Made by a program: the position numbers and the translations under genes. From CBDCDJ01 sp965215355 (lineage in GTDB: Bacteria > Deinococcota > Deinococci > Deinococcales > Trueperaceae), in assembly GCA_965215355.1 (NCBI GenBank), contig CBDCDJ010000007.1:4216001-4280000 (forward strand): DNA of 64,000 nucleotides, in the 5' to 3' direction. The notes beneath the pieces were generated by a model, which worked only from the letters and a program-made list of their open reading frames with translations, was not told where the DNA came from and did no database searches. The first letter of the stretch is position 1; each line of letters starts with the position of its first letter. Positions 48,497-56,629 of the stretch are shown here, in pieces.

Positions 48497-48763
48497 TTAC
48501 GGCTTCGGCGCTTGTCCGGCGTGCCAGCTTCCTCTACGCCCCCCGCGCCAAAAACAGTCGCCGCTGGAAGAATGAGTGTCGGGATAACTCTGTAGCGCTC
48601 CGACGACCTCCTTCAAGGGAATCCGGTAAGCAAAACGGGTTTTTAAGTACCACAGCTCGAGCCCCGCCCTCAGCGCCTCGGCATCGTCCAGCGCGACACC
48701 AAGACGTTGTGCGTAAGTCAGCGCCCGGTTCACTGCGAGGTCGAAAAGCGCTTCCCTAGACAT
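48497..48763 (-). CDS. Small hypothetical protein
   Basis: 88 aa (MSREALFDLAVNRALTYAQRLGVALDDAEA...). An alpha-helical N-terminal 60 residues and a disordered Gly/Ser-rich tail. Not recognised. It lies between higA and tyrA, on the tyrA strand; its start is 75 bp downstream of the tyrA stop. Confidence 0.45.
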   Translation of the reverse strand: MSREALFDLAVNRALTYAQRLGVALDDAEALRAGLELWYLKTRFAYRIPLKEVVGALQSYPDTHSSSGDCFWRGGRRGSWHAGQAPKP

Positions 48764-48801
48764 CAAAGCTATCCCTTAGCGTCGCTTGCCAAAGCGTGCC
48801 G

Positions 48802-48840
48802 CACTCGGTACTTTCCACTCGGTCCTCGGTACTTTTCTCA
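48802..48840. repeat. CTCGGTACT-type repeat at the tyrA stop codon
   Basis: Contains the 24-bp core (48817-48840) identical to 13666-13689. The last three bases are the tyrA stop codon, as the equivalent bases are the VanY stop codon at 13687-13689. Confidence 0.6.
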
Positions 48841-49926
48841 GTTCCTCGTCATAACCTCGTAGCCGATACCGCTCAACACCTGCACCGCCCGCTTGAGTTG
48901 AGGTTCGCTGTCGAAAGCGAGCCGCACCGCGCCGCCGGTTTCGCGGATGCCCAGAACCTCGATGTCGTTGATGTTGATGTCGGCCCCGCCGAGCGCGCCG
49001 GTCATCTTGGCGAGTTCGCCGGGCTTGTCCGGCACGCCGACGACGATCTCGTAGCGGGCGGGCAGCAAACTGCGCTTGACGATGGGGAAGCTGTCGCGGG
49101 TGCGCTTGGCGGCCTCGGCGCTCTCGAGCAACTTTTCGGGGTCTTCAAGCGTTTCGGTGAGGTGCTCGAGCTGCCTCTTCAACGCGTTCAGCGCCTCGCG
49201 AATGGCTTCCCGGTTGCCGAGCACCATGTCGCGGCTCATCGTCGGGTTGCCCGAAGCGATGCGGGTGAGGTCGCGGTAGCCGCCCGCTGCCAAGAGCATC
49301 ATCAGGTCTTTGTCCTCGTCCTCGCCAATCATTCGGGTGAGGGCGACGGCGGCTAAGTAGGGCACGTGACTGACCGCGGCGACCAGTCGGTCGTGCTGCT
49401 CGGGGCGCACCTTGAGGGGTTTCGCGCCCAGGTGGGTCACAAACTCGCGCACCAGCGCCAGTGCGGCGGGGTCGGTGGTCTCACCCGGCGTCAAAACCCA
49501 AACCGCGTTTTCCAGCAGCGCCGCCGAAGCGTTCTGCACGCCGCTCTTTTCGCTCCCCGCCATCGGGTGGCCGCCGACGAAGCGCAGGTGCGACAGGGCG
49601 CGCACGATTTCGCCCTTGACGCTGCCCACGTCGGTTATAACCGTGTGTCGGCCCAAAAAGGGCTCGAGTTCCTTCGCTAAAGGCACCAGCGCCTTGGCGG
49701 GCGTCGCTAAAATGACGAGGTCGGCTCCGTTCAGCCACTCACCCGGCGACAGCTTGGCTTCGTCGATGACGCCCATGCCCTGCGCAGCCTCGAGCGCTGC
49801 AGGATTCTGGTCTAGTCCGACGACCCGCTCGGCCAAAAAGCGCTGGCGCACGCCTAAGCCGACCGAGCCGCCGATGAGCCCGACGCCCGCGATGACGACG
49901 GTCTCAAGCAAGGGGGCGGGTCGCAT
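48838..49926 (-). CDS. tyrA: Prephenate dehydrogenase
   Basis: 362 aa. NAD-binding 'VVIAGVGLIGGSVGLGVRQR', 'GHPMAGSEKSGVQNA' (catalytic His region), 'HDRLVAAVSHVPYLAAVALT' and 'GYRDLTRIASGNPTMSRDM', then a C-terminal ACT domain (YEIVVGVPDKPGELAKMTGA) for tyrosine feedback. Makes 4-hydroxyphenylpyruvate for tyrosine. The start is either ATG 49926 (used, with ACAACT 7 nt upstream) or ATG 49944. Confidence 0.93.
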   Translation of the reverse strand: MRPAPLLETVVIAGVGLIGGSVGLGVRQRFLAERVVGLDQNPAALEAAQGMGVIDEAKLSPGEWLNGADLVILATPAKALVPLAKELEPFLGRHTVITDVGSVKGEIVRALSHLRFVGGHPMAGSEKSGVQNASAALLENAVWVLTPGETTDPAALALVREFVTHLGAKPLKVRPEQHDRLVAAVSHVPYLAAVALTRMIGEDEDKDLMMLLAAGGYRDLTRIASGNPTMSRDMVLGNREAIREALNALKRQLEHLTETLEDPEKLLESAEAAKRTRDSFPIVKRSLLPARYEIVVGVPDKPGELAKMTGALGGADININDIEVLGIRETGGAVRLAFDSEPQLKRAVQVLSGIGYEVMTRN

Positions 49927-49944
49927 AGGGTCAAGTTGTATCAT

Positions 49945-50008
49945 GTTTCTCGTTGCTCGTGATTCGTTCTTCGTTTTTACGAACTGCGAAAAGCGAACAA
50001 CGAACTAA
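49945..50008. repeat. Interspersed CGTTCNTCGTT / CGAACNACGAA repeat
   Basis: ATTCGTTCTTCGTTTTTACG faces AAAGCGAACAACGAACTA, giving a degenerate inverted repeat between tyrA and the amidotransferase gene. Similar text at 4358 and 62180. Confidence 0.45.
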
Positions 50009-50013
50009 TTTCT

Positions 50014-50757
50014 CTAAACGTGGACGGGCTCGAGCCTCTTCCCGTGTCGCGCTACCGCGTCCATAAACGCTTCAAACGGTGCGATTTCCTCTTTGTAACG
50101 CGCAAAGCTCATCTCCGGGTGCCACTGGACGGCCAGGACGAAAGCCGTGCCGGTTCCTTCCACAGCTTCGACGACGCCGTCCGTCGCCCAACCCGTCGCT
50201 CGCAACCCGTCGCCGAGAGCGTCAATCGCCTGGTGATGGTACGAGTTGGTGCGGACGGTGACCGCGCCGTAGCTTTTAGCGAGCAGGGAACCCGGCTCGA
50301 GCCTCACCTCGTGAAACAAAGTTCCGTCGATGTTGCGCTGGCCGTGCTGAACCGTGTCCGGCACCGCGGGCAGGTGCTGGTGCAGCGTGCCGCCCTCGGC
50401 GACGTTGACGAGTTGGATGCCGCGGCAAATGCCTAAAACGGGGATGCCCTTGCGCTTTGCGGCTTTGTAAAGCGCCAGCTCGAACAGGTCGCGCGTCTCG
50501 TCCACGATGCCCAAACCCTGCTGCGGCGTCTGCCCGAAAAAGTGCGGGCTCACGTCCTCGCCGCCGCTTAACAGCAGGCCGTCGGCACCTTCGACAAACG
50601 TCTCGGCGAGTTCGGGCTCGAGGTTGGGGGTGAACAGCGGCAAGCCGCCGCACTGCACGATGGCCTCGGCGTAGTTGACGCCGCCGACCACGTCGGCGCG
50701 GCGCAGGCCCTCGAGCCGCATCCGGGTCGCTGTGGTGATGAGGATTCGTGGTCTCAT
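50014..50757 (-). CDS. Class I glutamine amidotransferase-like (peptidase C26, gamma-glutamyl-GABA hydrolase type)
   Basis: 247 aa. Nucleophile elbow 'PVLGICRGIQLVNVAEGGTL', 'LLLSGGEDVSPHFFGQ' and the His-x-Glu of 'AVQWHPEMSFARYKEE'. Likely cleaves a gamma-glutamyl amide such as gamma-glutamyl-GABA. The start at 50757 is set by TATGCT at 50765-50770 (7-nt gap); the longer frame would cross the promoter. Confidence 0.88.
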   Translation of the reverse strand: MRPRILITTATRMRLEGLRRADVVGGVNYAEAIVQCGGLPLFTPNLEPELAETFVEGADGLLLSGGEDVSPHFFGQTPQQGLGIVDETRDLFELALYKAAKRKGIPVLGICRGIQLVNVAEGGTLHQHLPAVPDTVQHGQRNIDGTLFHEVRLEPGSLLAKSYGAVTVRTNSYHHQAIDALGDGLRATGWATDGVVEAVEGTGTAFVLAVQWHPEMSFARYKEEIAPFEAFMDAVARHGKRLEPVHV

Positions 50758-50764
50758 GCGGCTG

Positions 50765-50770
50765 AGCATA
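50765..50770 (-). promoter_or_regulatory. -10 box (TATGCT) of the amidotransferase gene
   Basis: TATGCT on the minus strand, 7 nt before ATG 50757. Confidence 0.55.
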
Positions 50771-50812
50771 ACAGAAGGTGCCGAGCCGTAGAGTAAAACC
50801 GGATTCAGCCCA

Positions 50813-50846
50813 ACTTTCAACTCGGTACTTTCAACCCGGTACCGTT
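50813..50846. repeat. CTCGGTACT-type repeat
   Basis: ACTTTCAACTCGGTACTTTC then AACCCGGTACC, related to the copies at 11571, 13651 and 48802. Between the amidotransferase and Rrf2 genes. Confidence 0.45.
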
Positions 50847-51314
50847 TTAAGCGTTCGGCCCGAGCAGGTGGTCTAAACAAAGTTCGTAGGTGACGCCCTG
50901 CCGAAAATCGTCGGCCAAGTCCGCGACGGTCACCTCGGCGAGAACGTTTAGCAGGGCGTCGCGCACCCGCAGCCAGACGCCGTTGCGGGCGTGGCAGCGG
51001 TCTTGGACCGCGCAAGGTTTGTACCAGTTCAGGCTCACGCACGACAGCGGCGCGACGGGGCCGTCGATGGCCCGCATCACGTCGCGCAAAGTGATTTCGT
51101 GCGCGGGCCGGGCCAGCGCGTAGCCGCCGCCGGTACCTTTTTTAGAAGCGACGAGGTCGTTGGCGCACAGTGTCGCCAGAATCCGCACGAGGTAAGGGCG
51201 AGCCACGTTCACAGCCTCGCTGATGGCGTCGCTGCCGGTCCAGCGGTCGAGGGGCACGGTGCCCAAGTAGCCGAGCGCCTGAAAAGCGTAAACGTCGGTC
51301 GCCGAAAGCCGCAT
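50847..51314 (-). CDS. Rrf2-family transcriptional regulator (probable Fe-S sensor)
   Basis: 155 aa. N-terminal winged helix (LSATDVYAFQALGYLGTVPL ... ARPYLVRILATLCANDLVAS, KKGTGGGYALARP) and three cysteines in 'LSCVSLNWYKPCAVQDRCHA', the spacing of IscR/NsrR-type 2Fe-2S or 4Fe-4S ligands. It likely represses genes in response to iron, oxidants or NO. ATG 51314 has TATACT 5 nt upstream (51320-51325). Its targets are not evident. Confidence 0.88.
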   Translation of the reverse strand: MRLSATDVYAFQALGYLGTVPLDRWTGSDAISEAVNVARPYLVRILATLCANDLVASKKGTGGGYALARPAHEITLRDVMRAIDGPVAPLSCVSLNWYKPCAVQDRCHARNGVWLRVRDALLNVLAEVTVADLADDFRQGVTYELCLDHLLGPNA

Positions 51315-51319
51315 AAACG

Positions 51320-51325
51320 AGTATA
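51320..51325 (-). promoter_or_regulatory. -10 box (TATACT) of the Rrf2-family gene
   Basis: TATACT, 5 nt before ATG 51314; decides against the longer frame to 51329. Confidence 0.55.
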
Positions 51326-51337
51326 CCAAGCGCTTGT

Positions 51338-51417
51338 GGCTTGTAGTTCGTGGTTTCTTGGTTTTTCTACAGGCTATAAGCTACTAGCTACTGGCTACCA
51401 GCTGATTTGTAAGGTTC
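51338..51417. repeat. Interspersed low-complexity repeat (TAGCTACTGGCTACC type)
   Basis: Reads ATAAGCTACTAGCTACTGGC with TTGTAGTTCGTGG upstream: repeated GCTAC/TAGCT units between the Rrf2 and DJ-1 genes. No coding or RNA feature seen. Confidence 0.4.
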
Positions 51418-51429
51418 GCAATCCTCGCC

Positions 51430-52032
51430 TTACTCAGCGTCCCACTCGTACTCCATCCGCCGCGCCGTCCACTCGGCCGTTTGTTGCCCGTGCAGCTTGG
51501 CGACGACGTGGAGCGCCATGTCGATGCCCGCCGAAACCCCCGCCGAGGTGACGACGCGCCCCTCATCCACGAAACGGGTGTTCTCGGCCATCGCTACTTG
51601 CGGATACTCGGCGCGCATGAAGTCGATGCTGCCCCAGTGCGTGGTGGCGCGTTTGCCGTCCAGGATGCCCTTTTCGGCGAGTAAAAACGCGCCCGTGCAA
51701 ACGCTCAAGGTGAGTTCGGTGTGTGCGTTCTGCGCCTCAATCCAGTTCAAAAGCTTAGGGTTGTGCCGCTCTCTCCGCGTGCCCCGTCCGCCCGGCACGA
51801 CGATGATGTCGAACTGCGGCGCGTTTTCGAACGTGTAGTGCGGCTGCACGAGCAGCCCGCCGCGACACTTCGCGGTTTCGGCTCGCTCTGCTACCGTGAA
51901 AACTTGAAAAAGCCGCGCCTCGTCGTCGTCCACGCCCTCAGGTCGGGCGACGGAAAAGACTTCGAAAGGGCCGCAGAAGTCCAAAACTTCGACCTCGTCG
52001 AAAACAAGGATGCCGACGCTGCGTGGGGTCAT
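51430..52032 (-). CDS. DJ-1/PfpI-family protein (isonitrile-hydratase / GlxA N-domain type)
   Basis: 200 aa. 'VGILVFDEVEVLDFCGPFEV', 'FDIIVVPGGRGTRRE' and the nucleophile elbow 'LTLSVCTGAFLLAEKGIL' (Cys) with 'THWGSIDFM'. A single-domain protein, so not an AraC-type regulator. Leaderless: TATACT at 52039-52044, 6 nt before ATG 52032. Confidence 0.88.
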   Translation of the reverse strand: MTPRSVGILVFDEVEVLDFCGPFEVFSVARPEGVDDDEARLFQVFTVAERAETAKCRGGLLVQPHYTFENAPQFDIIVVPGGRGTRRERHNPKLLNWIEAQNAHTELTLSVCTGAFLLAEKGILDGKRATTHWGSIDFMRAEYPQVAMAENTRFVDEGRVVTSAGVSAGIDMALHVVAKLHGQQTAEWTARRMEYEWDAE

Positions 52033-52038
52033 GGCGGC

Positions 52039-52044
52039 AGTATA
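52039..52044 (-). promoter_or_regulatory. -10 box (TATACT) of the DJ-1 family gene
   Basis: TATACT on the minus strand, 6 nt before ATG 52032. Confidence 0.55.
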
Positions 52045-52068
52045 CCGTCCTGTTCCGTATTTCAGCCG

Positions 52069-53109
52069 TCAGCGGTGAACCAGCTCCCGCAACCGCTCGA
52101 AAATATCCAGGCCCTGCTGTTTGAGGGTGTAAGGCGTGTCGATGAACACCCAGTTTTCGGCGAGCTTGTCGCCCGCGCGCCGGTAAATATCGACCACGCG
52201 CATGTCAATAGGGGTGTTCGTCGCGGGCAAGCCTAGGTAGCCGCCGCCGGTGACCGTCATGCTCAAACTCGGCCAACCGACCCAGCCGCCGTAGACGCCT
52301 TCGGTCAGGCGCGCCTTGTGGCCCCTGTGTTCGCGCGTGCTGTAGAGACTCCGGCGAAACGGCGTCTGGTGCTGCCGTTTGAAGCCGCCGATGCTCAGGG
52401 TCGAGCCGACGCCGCTGGGCCCGTACCAAACCATGTCTTCGTGCCAGGTCTCGGCGAGTTTGGCGGGGCTCATGTCGACGTCTTTGTGCTCACTCAAGTC
52501 TCGAGCCATGCGCTCGATAAGCTCCAGGGTCTTGACGGACTCGAGCACCTCCTGCGGCTCCAGGACGAGGCCGTCGTGCGTTCTGGGGCCGGGAACGATG
52601 ATTTCCGCGCCCGTTTGCATGGGCAAGGGGTTCACGCCCGCCTGCTTCATCACGCCTATCAAGTCGGCTAAAAAGTACGTTTCGGCGACGCGCCCGTCGC
52701 GCACCTCGTGAAACTCGCAGTAGCGCAAAAAGGCCAGTCTACCAGTCGCGGGGATGTCCAGCCAGGGGCGTTCGAACAGGCCCATGAAGTGGCCCATGCT
52801 CACCACCCAGTCGCCGCCGAACACCGACGTGCCCGCCAGAAAAACGTCTTGCCGGCGCTGCACGAAGTCCCAGGCTTCAAAAAAAGGCCGGTAGAAGGTC
52901 TCCACCACCGCGTCGGCCCCGCGCCGGTCCTCGAACGGGAAGACGCCGTGCCACAGGTGGTCGCTCGAGGTGTAGTTGCCGACAACTTTGCTCAAGCTCT
53001 GGAGGTCGGCGTGCTCCAACTCGGTTTGAAAGGCTAAAACGAGGGCCTTGTTGGCTTGGTGCGTCTGTGTATCGCCGGGGCGAAAGTCGTTTTTGAGGGG
53101 GTCTGACAT
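52069..53109 (-). CDS. Double SnoaL-like (NTF2-fold) protein
   Basis: 346 aa with two NTF2/SnoaL-type cone domains. The first (about 20-175) has 'YTSSDHLWHGVFPFEDRRGA ... PFFEAWDFVQRRQDVFLAGT' and 'EFHEVRDGRVAETYFLADLI'. The second (about 205-340) has 'EDMVWYGPSGVGSTLSIGGF' and 'DKLAENWVFIDTPYTLKQQG'. The second half closely resembles the proteins at 58221 and 58759, so they are paralogues. Probably a polyketide-cyclase-like isomerase or lyase of the nearby catabolic locus (inferred). AGGAGCC precedes ATG 53109. Confidence 0.75.
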   Translation of the reverse strand: MSDPLKNDFRPGDTQTHQANKALVLAFQTELEHADLQSLSKVVGNYTSSDHLWHGVFPFEDRRGADAVVETFYRPFFEAWDFVQRRQDVFLAGTSVFGGDWVVSMGHFMGLFERPWLDIPATGRLAFLRYCEFHEVRDGRVAETYFLADLIGVMKQAGVNPLPMQTGAEIIVPGPRTHDGLVLEPQEVLESVKTLELIERMARDLSEHKDVDMSPAKLAETWHEDMVWYGPSGVGSTLSIGGFKRQHQTPFRRSLYSTREHRGHKARLTEGVYGGWVGWPSLSMTVTGGGYLGLPATNTPIDMRVVDIYRRAGDKLAENWVFIDTPYTLKQQGLDIFERLRELVHR

Positions 53110-53177
53110 GGGGCTCCTAGGCGGGTCGGGTTGAATCCGAGTTCGTCATCTTCGGTGGGGTTAAAAAGGTCTGAGGT

Positions 53178-54185
53178 TCAAGGTTCTTCAGCCAGCGTGT
53201 AGAACGTACCCGGCCCCCGCCCTTTGCGCTCGATGAGGCCTGCTTCCAGCAAAAGTTTGAAGTCCAGCGCCCGTGTAGCTTTGGCCCTGTCGACCAGTTT
53301 TGCATAGTCCTTGTCGGTGATGAAGCCGTGCTCCTCCAGATAGCTCAAAAGTGTTTTGTGATGAGTTTTCAAGCGCAGGTCTTGGGCCTGCTTTTTCGCA
53401 AGGATTTTTTCAAGCCTCACGAGTTCTTGCAAAATGCCCTCTGCAAAGTACTCGAGCCAAGGGGTGAAATCGACCTTCAGGTCATAGTAGCTACCCTGCC
53501 CACCTACGTTTTTAAAGTACCGGGCAACATTCTGGTTGTAGTAGTTCTCAAAGCTCAGCAGGGCGAACAGGTTGACGCCCAGGTCTCGTAAAAGTAAGGT
53601 ACTGGCGAGCCTGACCGTACGTCCGTTGCCGTCTATAAAAGGATGAACGAGGGCAAACTGCTTGTGAAACAGTCCGGCCAGGATAACCGGGTCCAAGGTT
53701 TTTTCGGCTTCGACAAAAGCATAGAGGTCCTGCATAAGTGCAGGAACATCGTCGTGGTCAGGCGGTAAAAAGACAATCTCGCCTGTCCTCGGGTCGTGAA
53801 CGAAGACGGGTTCTTTGCGGTAGGCTCCGCACTTTTCTGTGACGAGCAAGTCTTTCATGACTGCCTTGTGAAGCGCCAAAACGGTGCGTTCGCTAAAAGT
53901 TTTGGGCTCGAGCATCACCAGCGCACGGTTGTAGTTGACCACCTCCCGTTCACTCTGGCTCAGGCGTTCCGGCTTTTGTTTCAAAAGCGCTTTGACGGCG
54001 GTCAAAGCCAAAGGATTTCCCTCGATGGTCGTCGACGCGTAAACCGACCGTGTCCTCGCTTGAGCGCTCAAGTCCGCCAACAAAGGCTCACCGAGAGACC
54101 GCTTGTTGAGTTTGTAGACGAGCACGGCCATTTGTTTGAGCGTCTCGAGCAAAGAAACACTTATCTGATAAGTCGGTTGAAACAC
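53178..54185 (-). CDS. Fic/DOC-family protein with its own inhibitory motif and C-terminal winged helix
   Basis: 335 aa. Inhibitory helix 'YASTTIEGNPLAL' (S/TxxxEG/N, class II Fic), Fic core 'FALVHPFIDGNGRTVRLAST' and a C-terminal winged-helix domain (LLSYLEEHGFITDKDYAKLV ... LIERKGRGPGTFYTL). Such proteins AMPylate targets and often bind DNA to regulate themselves. It starts at GTG 54185, directly beside a 33-bp palindrome that covers its promoter, so autoregulation is likely. Confidence 0.88.
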   Translation of the reverse strand: MFQPTYQISVSLLETLKQMAVLVYKLNKRSLGEPLLADLSAQARTRSVYASTTIEGNPLALTAVKALLKQKPERLSQSEREVVNYNRALVMLEPKTFSERTVLALHKAVMKDLLVTEKCGAYRKEPVFVHDPRTGEIVFLPPDHDDVPALMQDLYAFVEAEKTLDPVILAGLFHKQFALVHPFIDGNGRTVRLASTLLLRDLGVNLFALLSFENYYNQNVARYFKNVGGQGSYYDLKVDFTPWLEYFAEGILQELVRLEKILAKKQAQDLRLKTHHKTLLSYLEEHGFITDKDYAKLVDRAKATRALDFKLLLEAGLIERKGRGPGTFYTLAEEP

Positions 54186-54218
54186 TATCGTCTAAATATA
54201 GTCTATATTTAGACGATA
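54186..54218. promoter_or_regulatory. 33-bp perfect palindrome at the fic promoter
   Basis: 16-bp arms around a single central T (54202); half-site CGTCTAAATATAG. It ends one base before the fic GTG and contains TATATT/TAGACG -10-like text. Very AT-rich for this genome. Best explained as the operator of the Fic winged-helix domain. Confidence 0.7.
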
Positions 54219-54282
54219 CACAGTTTTCCGACAGATAACAAAGTGAAAGAGGCCCTTGTCGTCAGACGAGGTTGAGCGAGTC

Positions 54283-55413
54283 TCAGCCCTTCACCGCCCC
54301 CGTCGTCAATCCCGAAACGATTTGTTTTTGGAAAAACAGCACCAGCAAAAAGAGCGGAAACGTTATCGAGGCGGCGGCGGCGATGGCCTCGAGCTGGTCG
54401 GTGAGCGTCGTCTCGCGGTTGAAGTAGGCGATGATGGCCGGGACCATCGTCCGGGTTTCGCCGTCCAGGAGCAAGGCCGACACCAGGTAGTCGTTGTAAG
54501 CGAGCATGAACGAGAACAGCCCCGTGGTGATGACGCCGGGCCACATGATGGGCATGATGACGTTCCAAAACGCCTGCAGGCGGTTGCAGCCGTCGACCAG
54601 CGCGGCCTCGTCCAGCGCGGCGGGGATGTTGACGAAAAACGAGCGCAGCATCCAGATGGTGAAGGGCTGGTTGATGGCGACCAGCACGACGATGACCGCG
54701 AAGCGCTTGCCGTACAGCCCCCACTCGATAAAGGACGGCAGGTAACCCGTCACGAGCGTGGAGTGCGGCAGCGCCCGAAACACCAGCGCGGCGATGAGTA
54801 TCCAGAACGCCCAGGGCGTGCGGGTGCGCGCCAGACCGTAAGCGGCGAGCGTGCCGATGGTGAGAGAGATGGTCACGACGCCCACGGTGACGAACATCGT
54901 GTTCAAAAACTGCTTGTAAAAGCCGTTCTCGAGCCAGACTTCCAGGTAGTGCTGCGTGGTCAGGCCCATGACGGGGTCGACGAGGTTGTGGAGCAGCGGC
55001 ACGCCGCCCAACAGGCTTCGGAACAAACTCGCCAGCAAGGGAATGACGACGAGACTGAGCGCGGCGACGACGAGAAAACCTAAGTAAACGCCGACGACGA
55101 CCCACGGACGAGTGCTCGAGCGGCCGCTGAGGCGTTCCACAAGCGACTCGCGGTTGGCGAAGGCGGTGAGCAGCAAAAAGGCCGCCACCAGCGTCAAGAC
55201 CACCGTGACGACCGAAACTCCACCGGCGATGGTGTTGGTGCTGGGTCCGAAGATGACGACCAGGGGGTTGGGGTCGAAGGCGTCGAGCGGCAGCTTGAAC
55301 GACATGACCAGCAGCCACAGTAAGGGAAACACCGCGACGGTGAGCCACACGCCGAGGATGAGCCAGGTCGTGACGCGCAAGCCGAGCGGCAGCCGGAACA
55401 GTTTATTCTCCAC
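54283..55413 (-). CDS. CUT1-type ABC transporter permease (MalG-like) with an extra membrane segment
   Basis: 376 aa, about 90 longer than usual MalG. The EAA loop is 'DEAALVDGCNRLQAFWNVIM' plus 'PIMWPG'. After TM1 (TWLILGVWLTVAVFPLLWLL) an unusual section adds two hydrophobic helices (VSVVTVVLTLVAAFLLLTAF and VVVGVYLGFLVVAALSLVVI) before the canonical permease domain. No ATPase gene is nearby; the MsmK-type ATPase at 36462 may serve. Starts 3 bp after the upstream permease stop. Confidence 0.88.
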   Translation of the reverse strand: MENKLFRLPLGLRVTTWLILGVWLTVAVFPLLWLLVMSFKLPLDAFDPNPLVVIFGPSTNTIAGGVSVVTVVLTLVAAFLLLTAFANRESLVERLSGRSSTRPWVVVGVYLGFLVVAALSLVVIPLLASLFRSLLGGVPLLHNLVDPVMGLTTQHYLEVWLENGFYKQFLNTMFVTVGVVTISLTIGTLAAYGLARTRTPWAFWILIAALVFRALPHSTLVTGYLPSFIEWGLYGKRFAVIVVLVAINQPFTIWMLRSFFVNIPAALDEAALVDGCNRLQAFWNVIMPIMWPGVITTGLFSFMLAYNDYLVSALLLDGETRTMVPAIIAYFNRETTLTDQLEAIAAAASITFPLFLLVLFFQKQIVSGLTTGAVKG

Positions 55414-55416
55414 GGG

Positions 55417-56427
55417 TCACTCCTGGTGCTCTTTCCAGGTGTTGCGCAGGGGCGCAACCAGCAAGACGACGATGCCGACCATGATCAGGATGGCCGAGGC
55501 CGAAGCGCGCCCGATGGAGCGGTTGCCGGTGTCGTCGGGCGTCAAGAAGTCGAAAGTGAGCCACTGCAAAGAAATCCGGAACGCCTCGGCCCGGAAACCG
55601 ATAATCTCGTCGAACACGCGGTAGGTGTCCATCAGGTGGATGAGCGACACGAAGACGATTAGGGGCGTAAGGTGGGGAAGGATGACGTTGCGGATAATCC
55701 GCCAGCGGCTGGCCCCGTCGATGCGGGCCGCCTCTATCTGTTCACCCTGAACGGTTTGCAGGGCGGCGTAAAAAATGACGAAGGCGAAGGGAGCTACGTG
55801 CCAAACGCGGTAAAAGTACATGAGTAGTTCGATGGTCCAGCCCTGGGCGAACATGGAGATGTTGCTGCCGGTCAAGCGCTCGAGCTGCGCGGTGACGATC
55901 CCGTCGCCGATAAACAGCCACCTGATAGAGAGCGCCCCGATGACCGGCGTGATGATGAAGGGCAGCAGGGTGACAAAAATGACGGGTCCGCGCAGGCTTC
56001 GGGCAATCGCGTTGACCGTAAAAGCCAGCACCAGGCCCACCCCGATGACGAGCGGCAGGGTCAGCAGCGTGAACATCAGCGTGAAGCGCAGCGCTCCCCA
56101 GAAAGCGACGTTGGTGACGCCTGAGAGCCCCCGGCCCGCGCCGGACAGGGCCGCACGGACCTTGTCCCACTCTAAAAGTTCCCGGTAGTTCTCCCAACCC
56201 ACCCAACGCGTGACGGTGATGGGCCGCCCGTCGTCGTCCAACACGGGAATTTGCCGGGTGGTGGTGGTGCAGTTGAAAGGAGTACAGTTTTCTTGCTCGA
56301 CGGTCTGAAAAACGTTCTGGGTTCGCTGGAAACTTTGCACCACCACGAGGCCGAGGGGAACCGCGATAAAAACCACCATGAGGACAAGCGACGGTGCCAC
56401 GAACATCAGAAAGGGTTTGGTTTTCAT
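55417..56427 (-). CDS. CUT1-type ABC transporter permease (MalF-like)
   Basis: 336 aa, six TM. TM1 'FLMFVAPSLVLMVVFIAVPL' is followed by a periplasmic loop with two Cys (ENCTPFNCTTTT), then the permease domain with EAA loop 'EAARIDGASRWRIIRNVILP'. Partner of the following MalG-like permease. ATG 56427 has SD GGGAGG. Confidence 0.9.
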   Translation of the reverse strand: MKTKPFLMFVAPSLVLMVVFIAVPLGLVVVQSFQRTQNVFQTVEQENCTPFNCTTTTRQIPVLDDDGRPITVTRWVGWENYRELLEWDKVRAALSGAGRGLSGVTNVAFWGALRFTLMFTLLTLPLVIGVGLVLAFTVNAIARSLRGPVIFVTLLPFIITPVIGALSIRWLFIGDGIVTAQLERLTGSNISMFAQGWTIELLMYFYRVWHVAPFAFVIFYAALQTVQGEQIEAARIDGASRWRIIRNVILPHLTPLIVFVSLIHLMDTYRVFDEIIGFRAEAFRISLQWLTFDFLTPDDTGNRSIGRASASAILIMVGIVVLLVAPLRNTWKEHQE

Positions 56428-56629
56428 AGACCTCCCGTTTTCCGAGCTTTGGTTGTTCAGCCTCGAGACTTGCACCTTTTACACCTTTTACAAGGTTCGC
56501 CCGCGCGTCGGCTCGAATATGTCGGTTTGCAAAAGTCTACACCGTTTGCTCGTGTAGGAGAGACGGTGCCGGGGTTAAAAAATCAGGGACCGCCCTAAAG
56601 CAGCCCCCGACTCGTGCGACGCTCATCCC

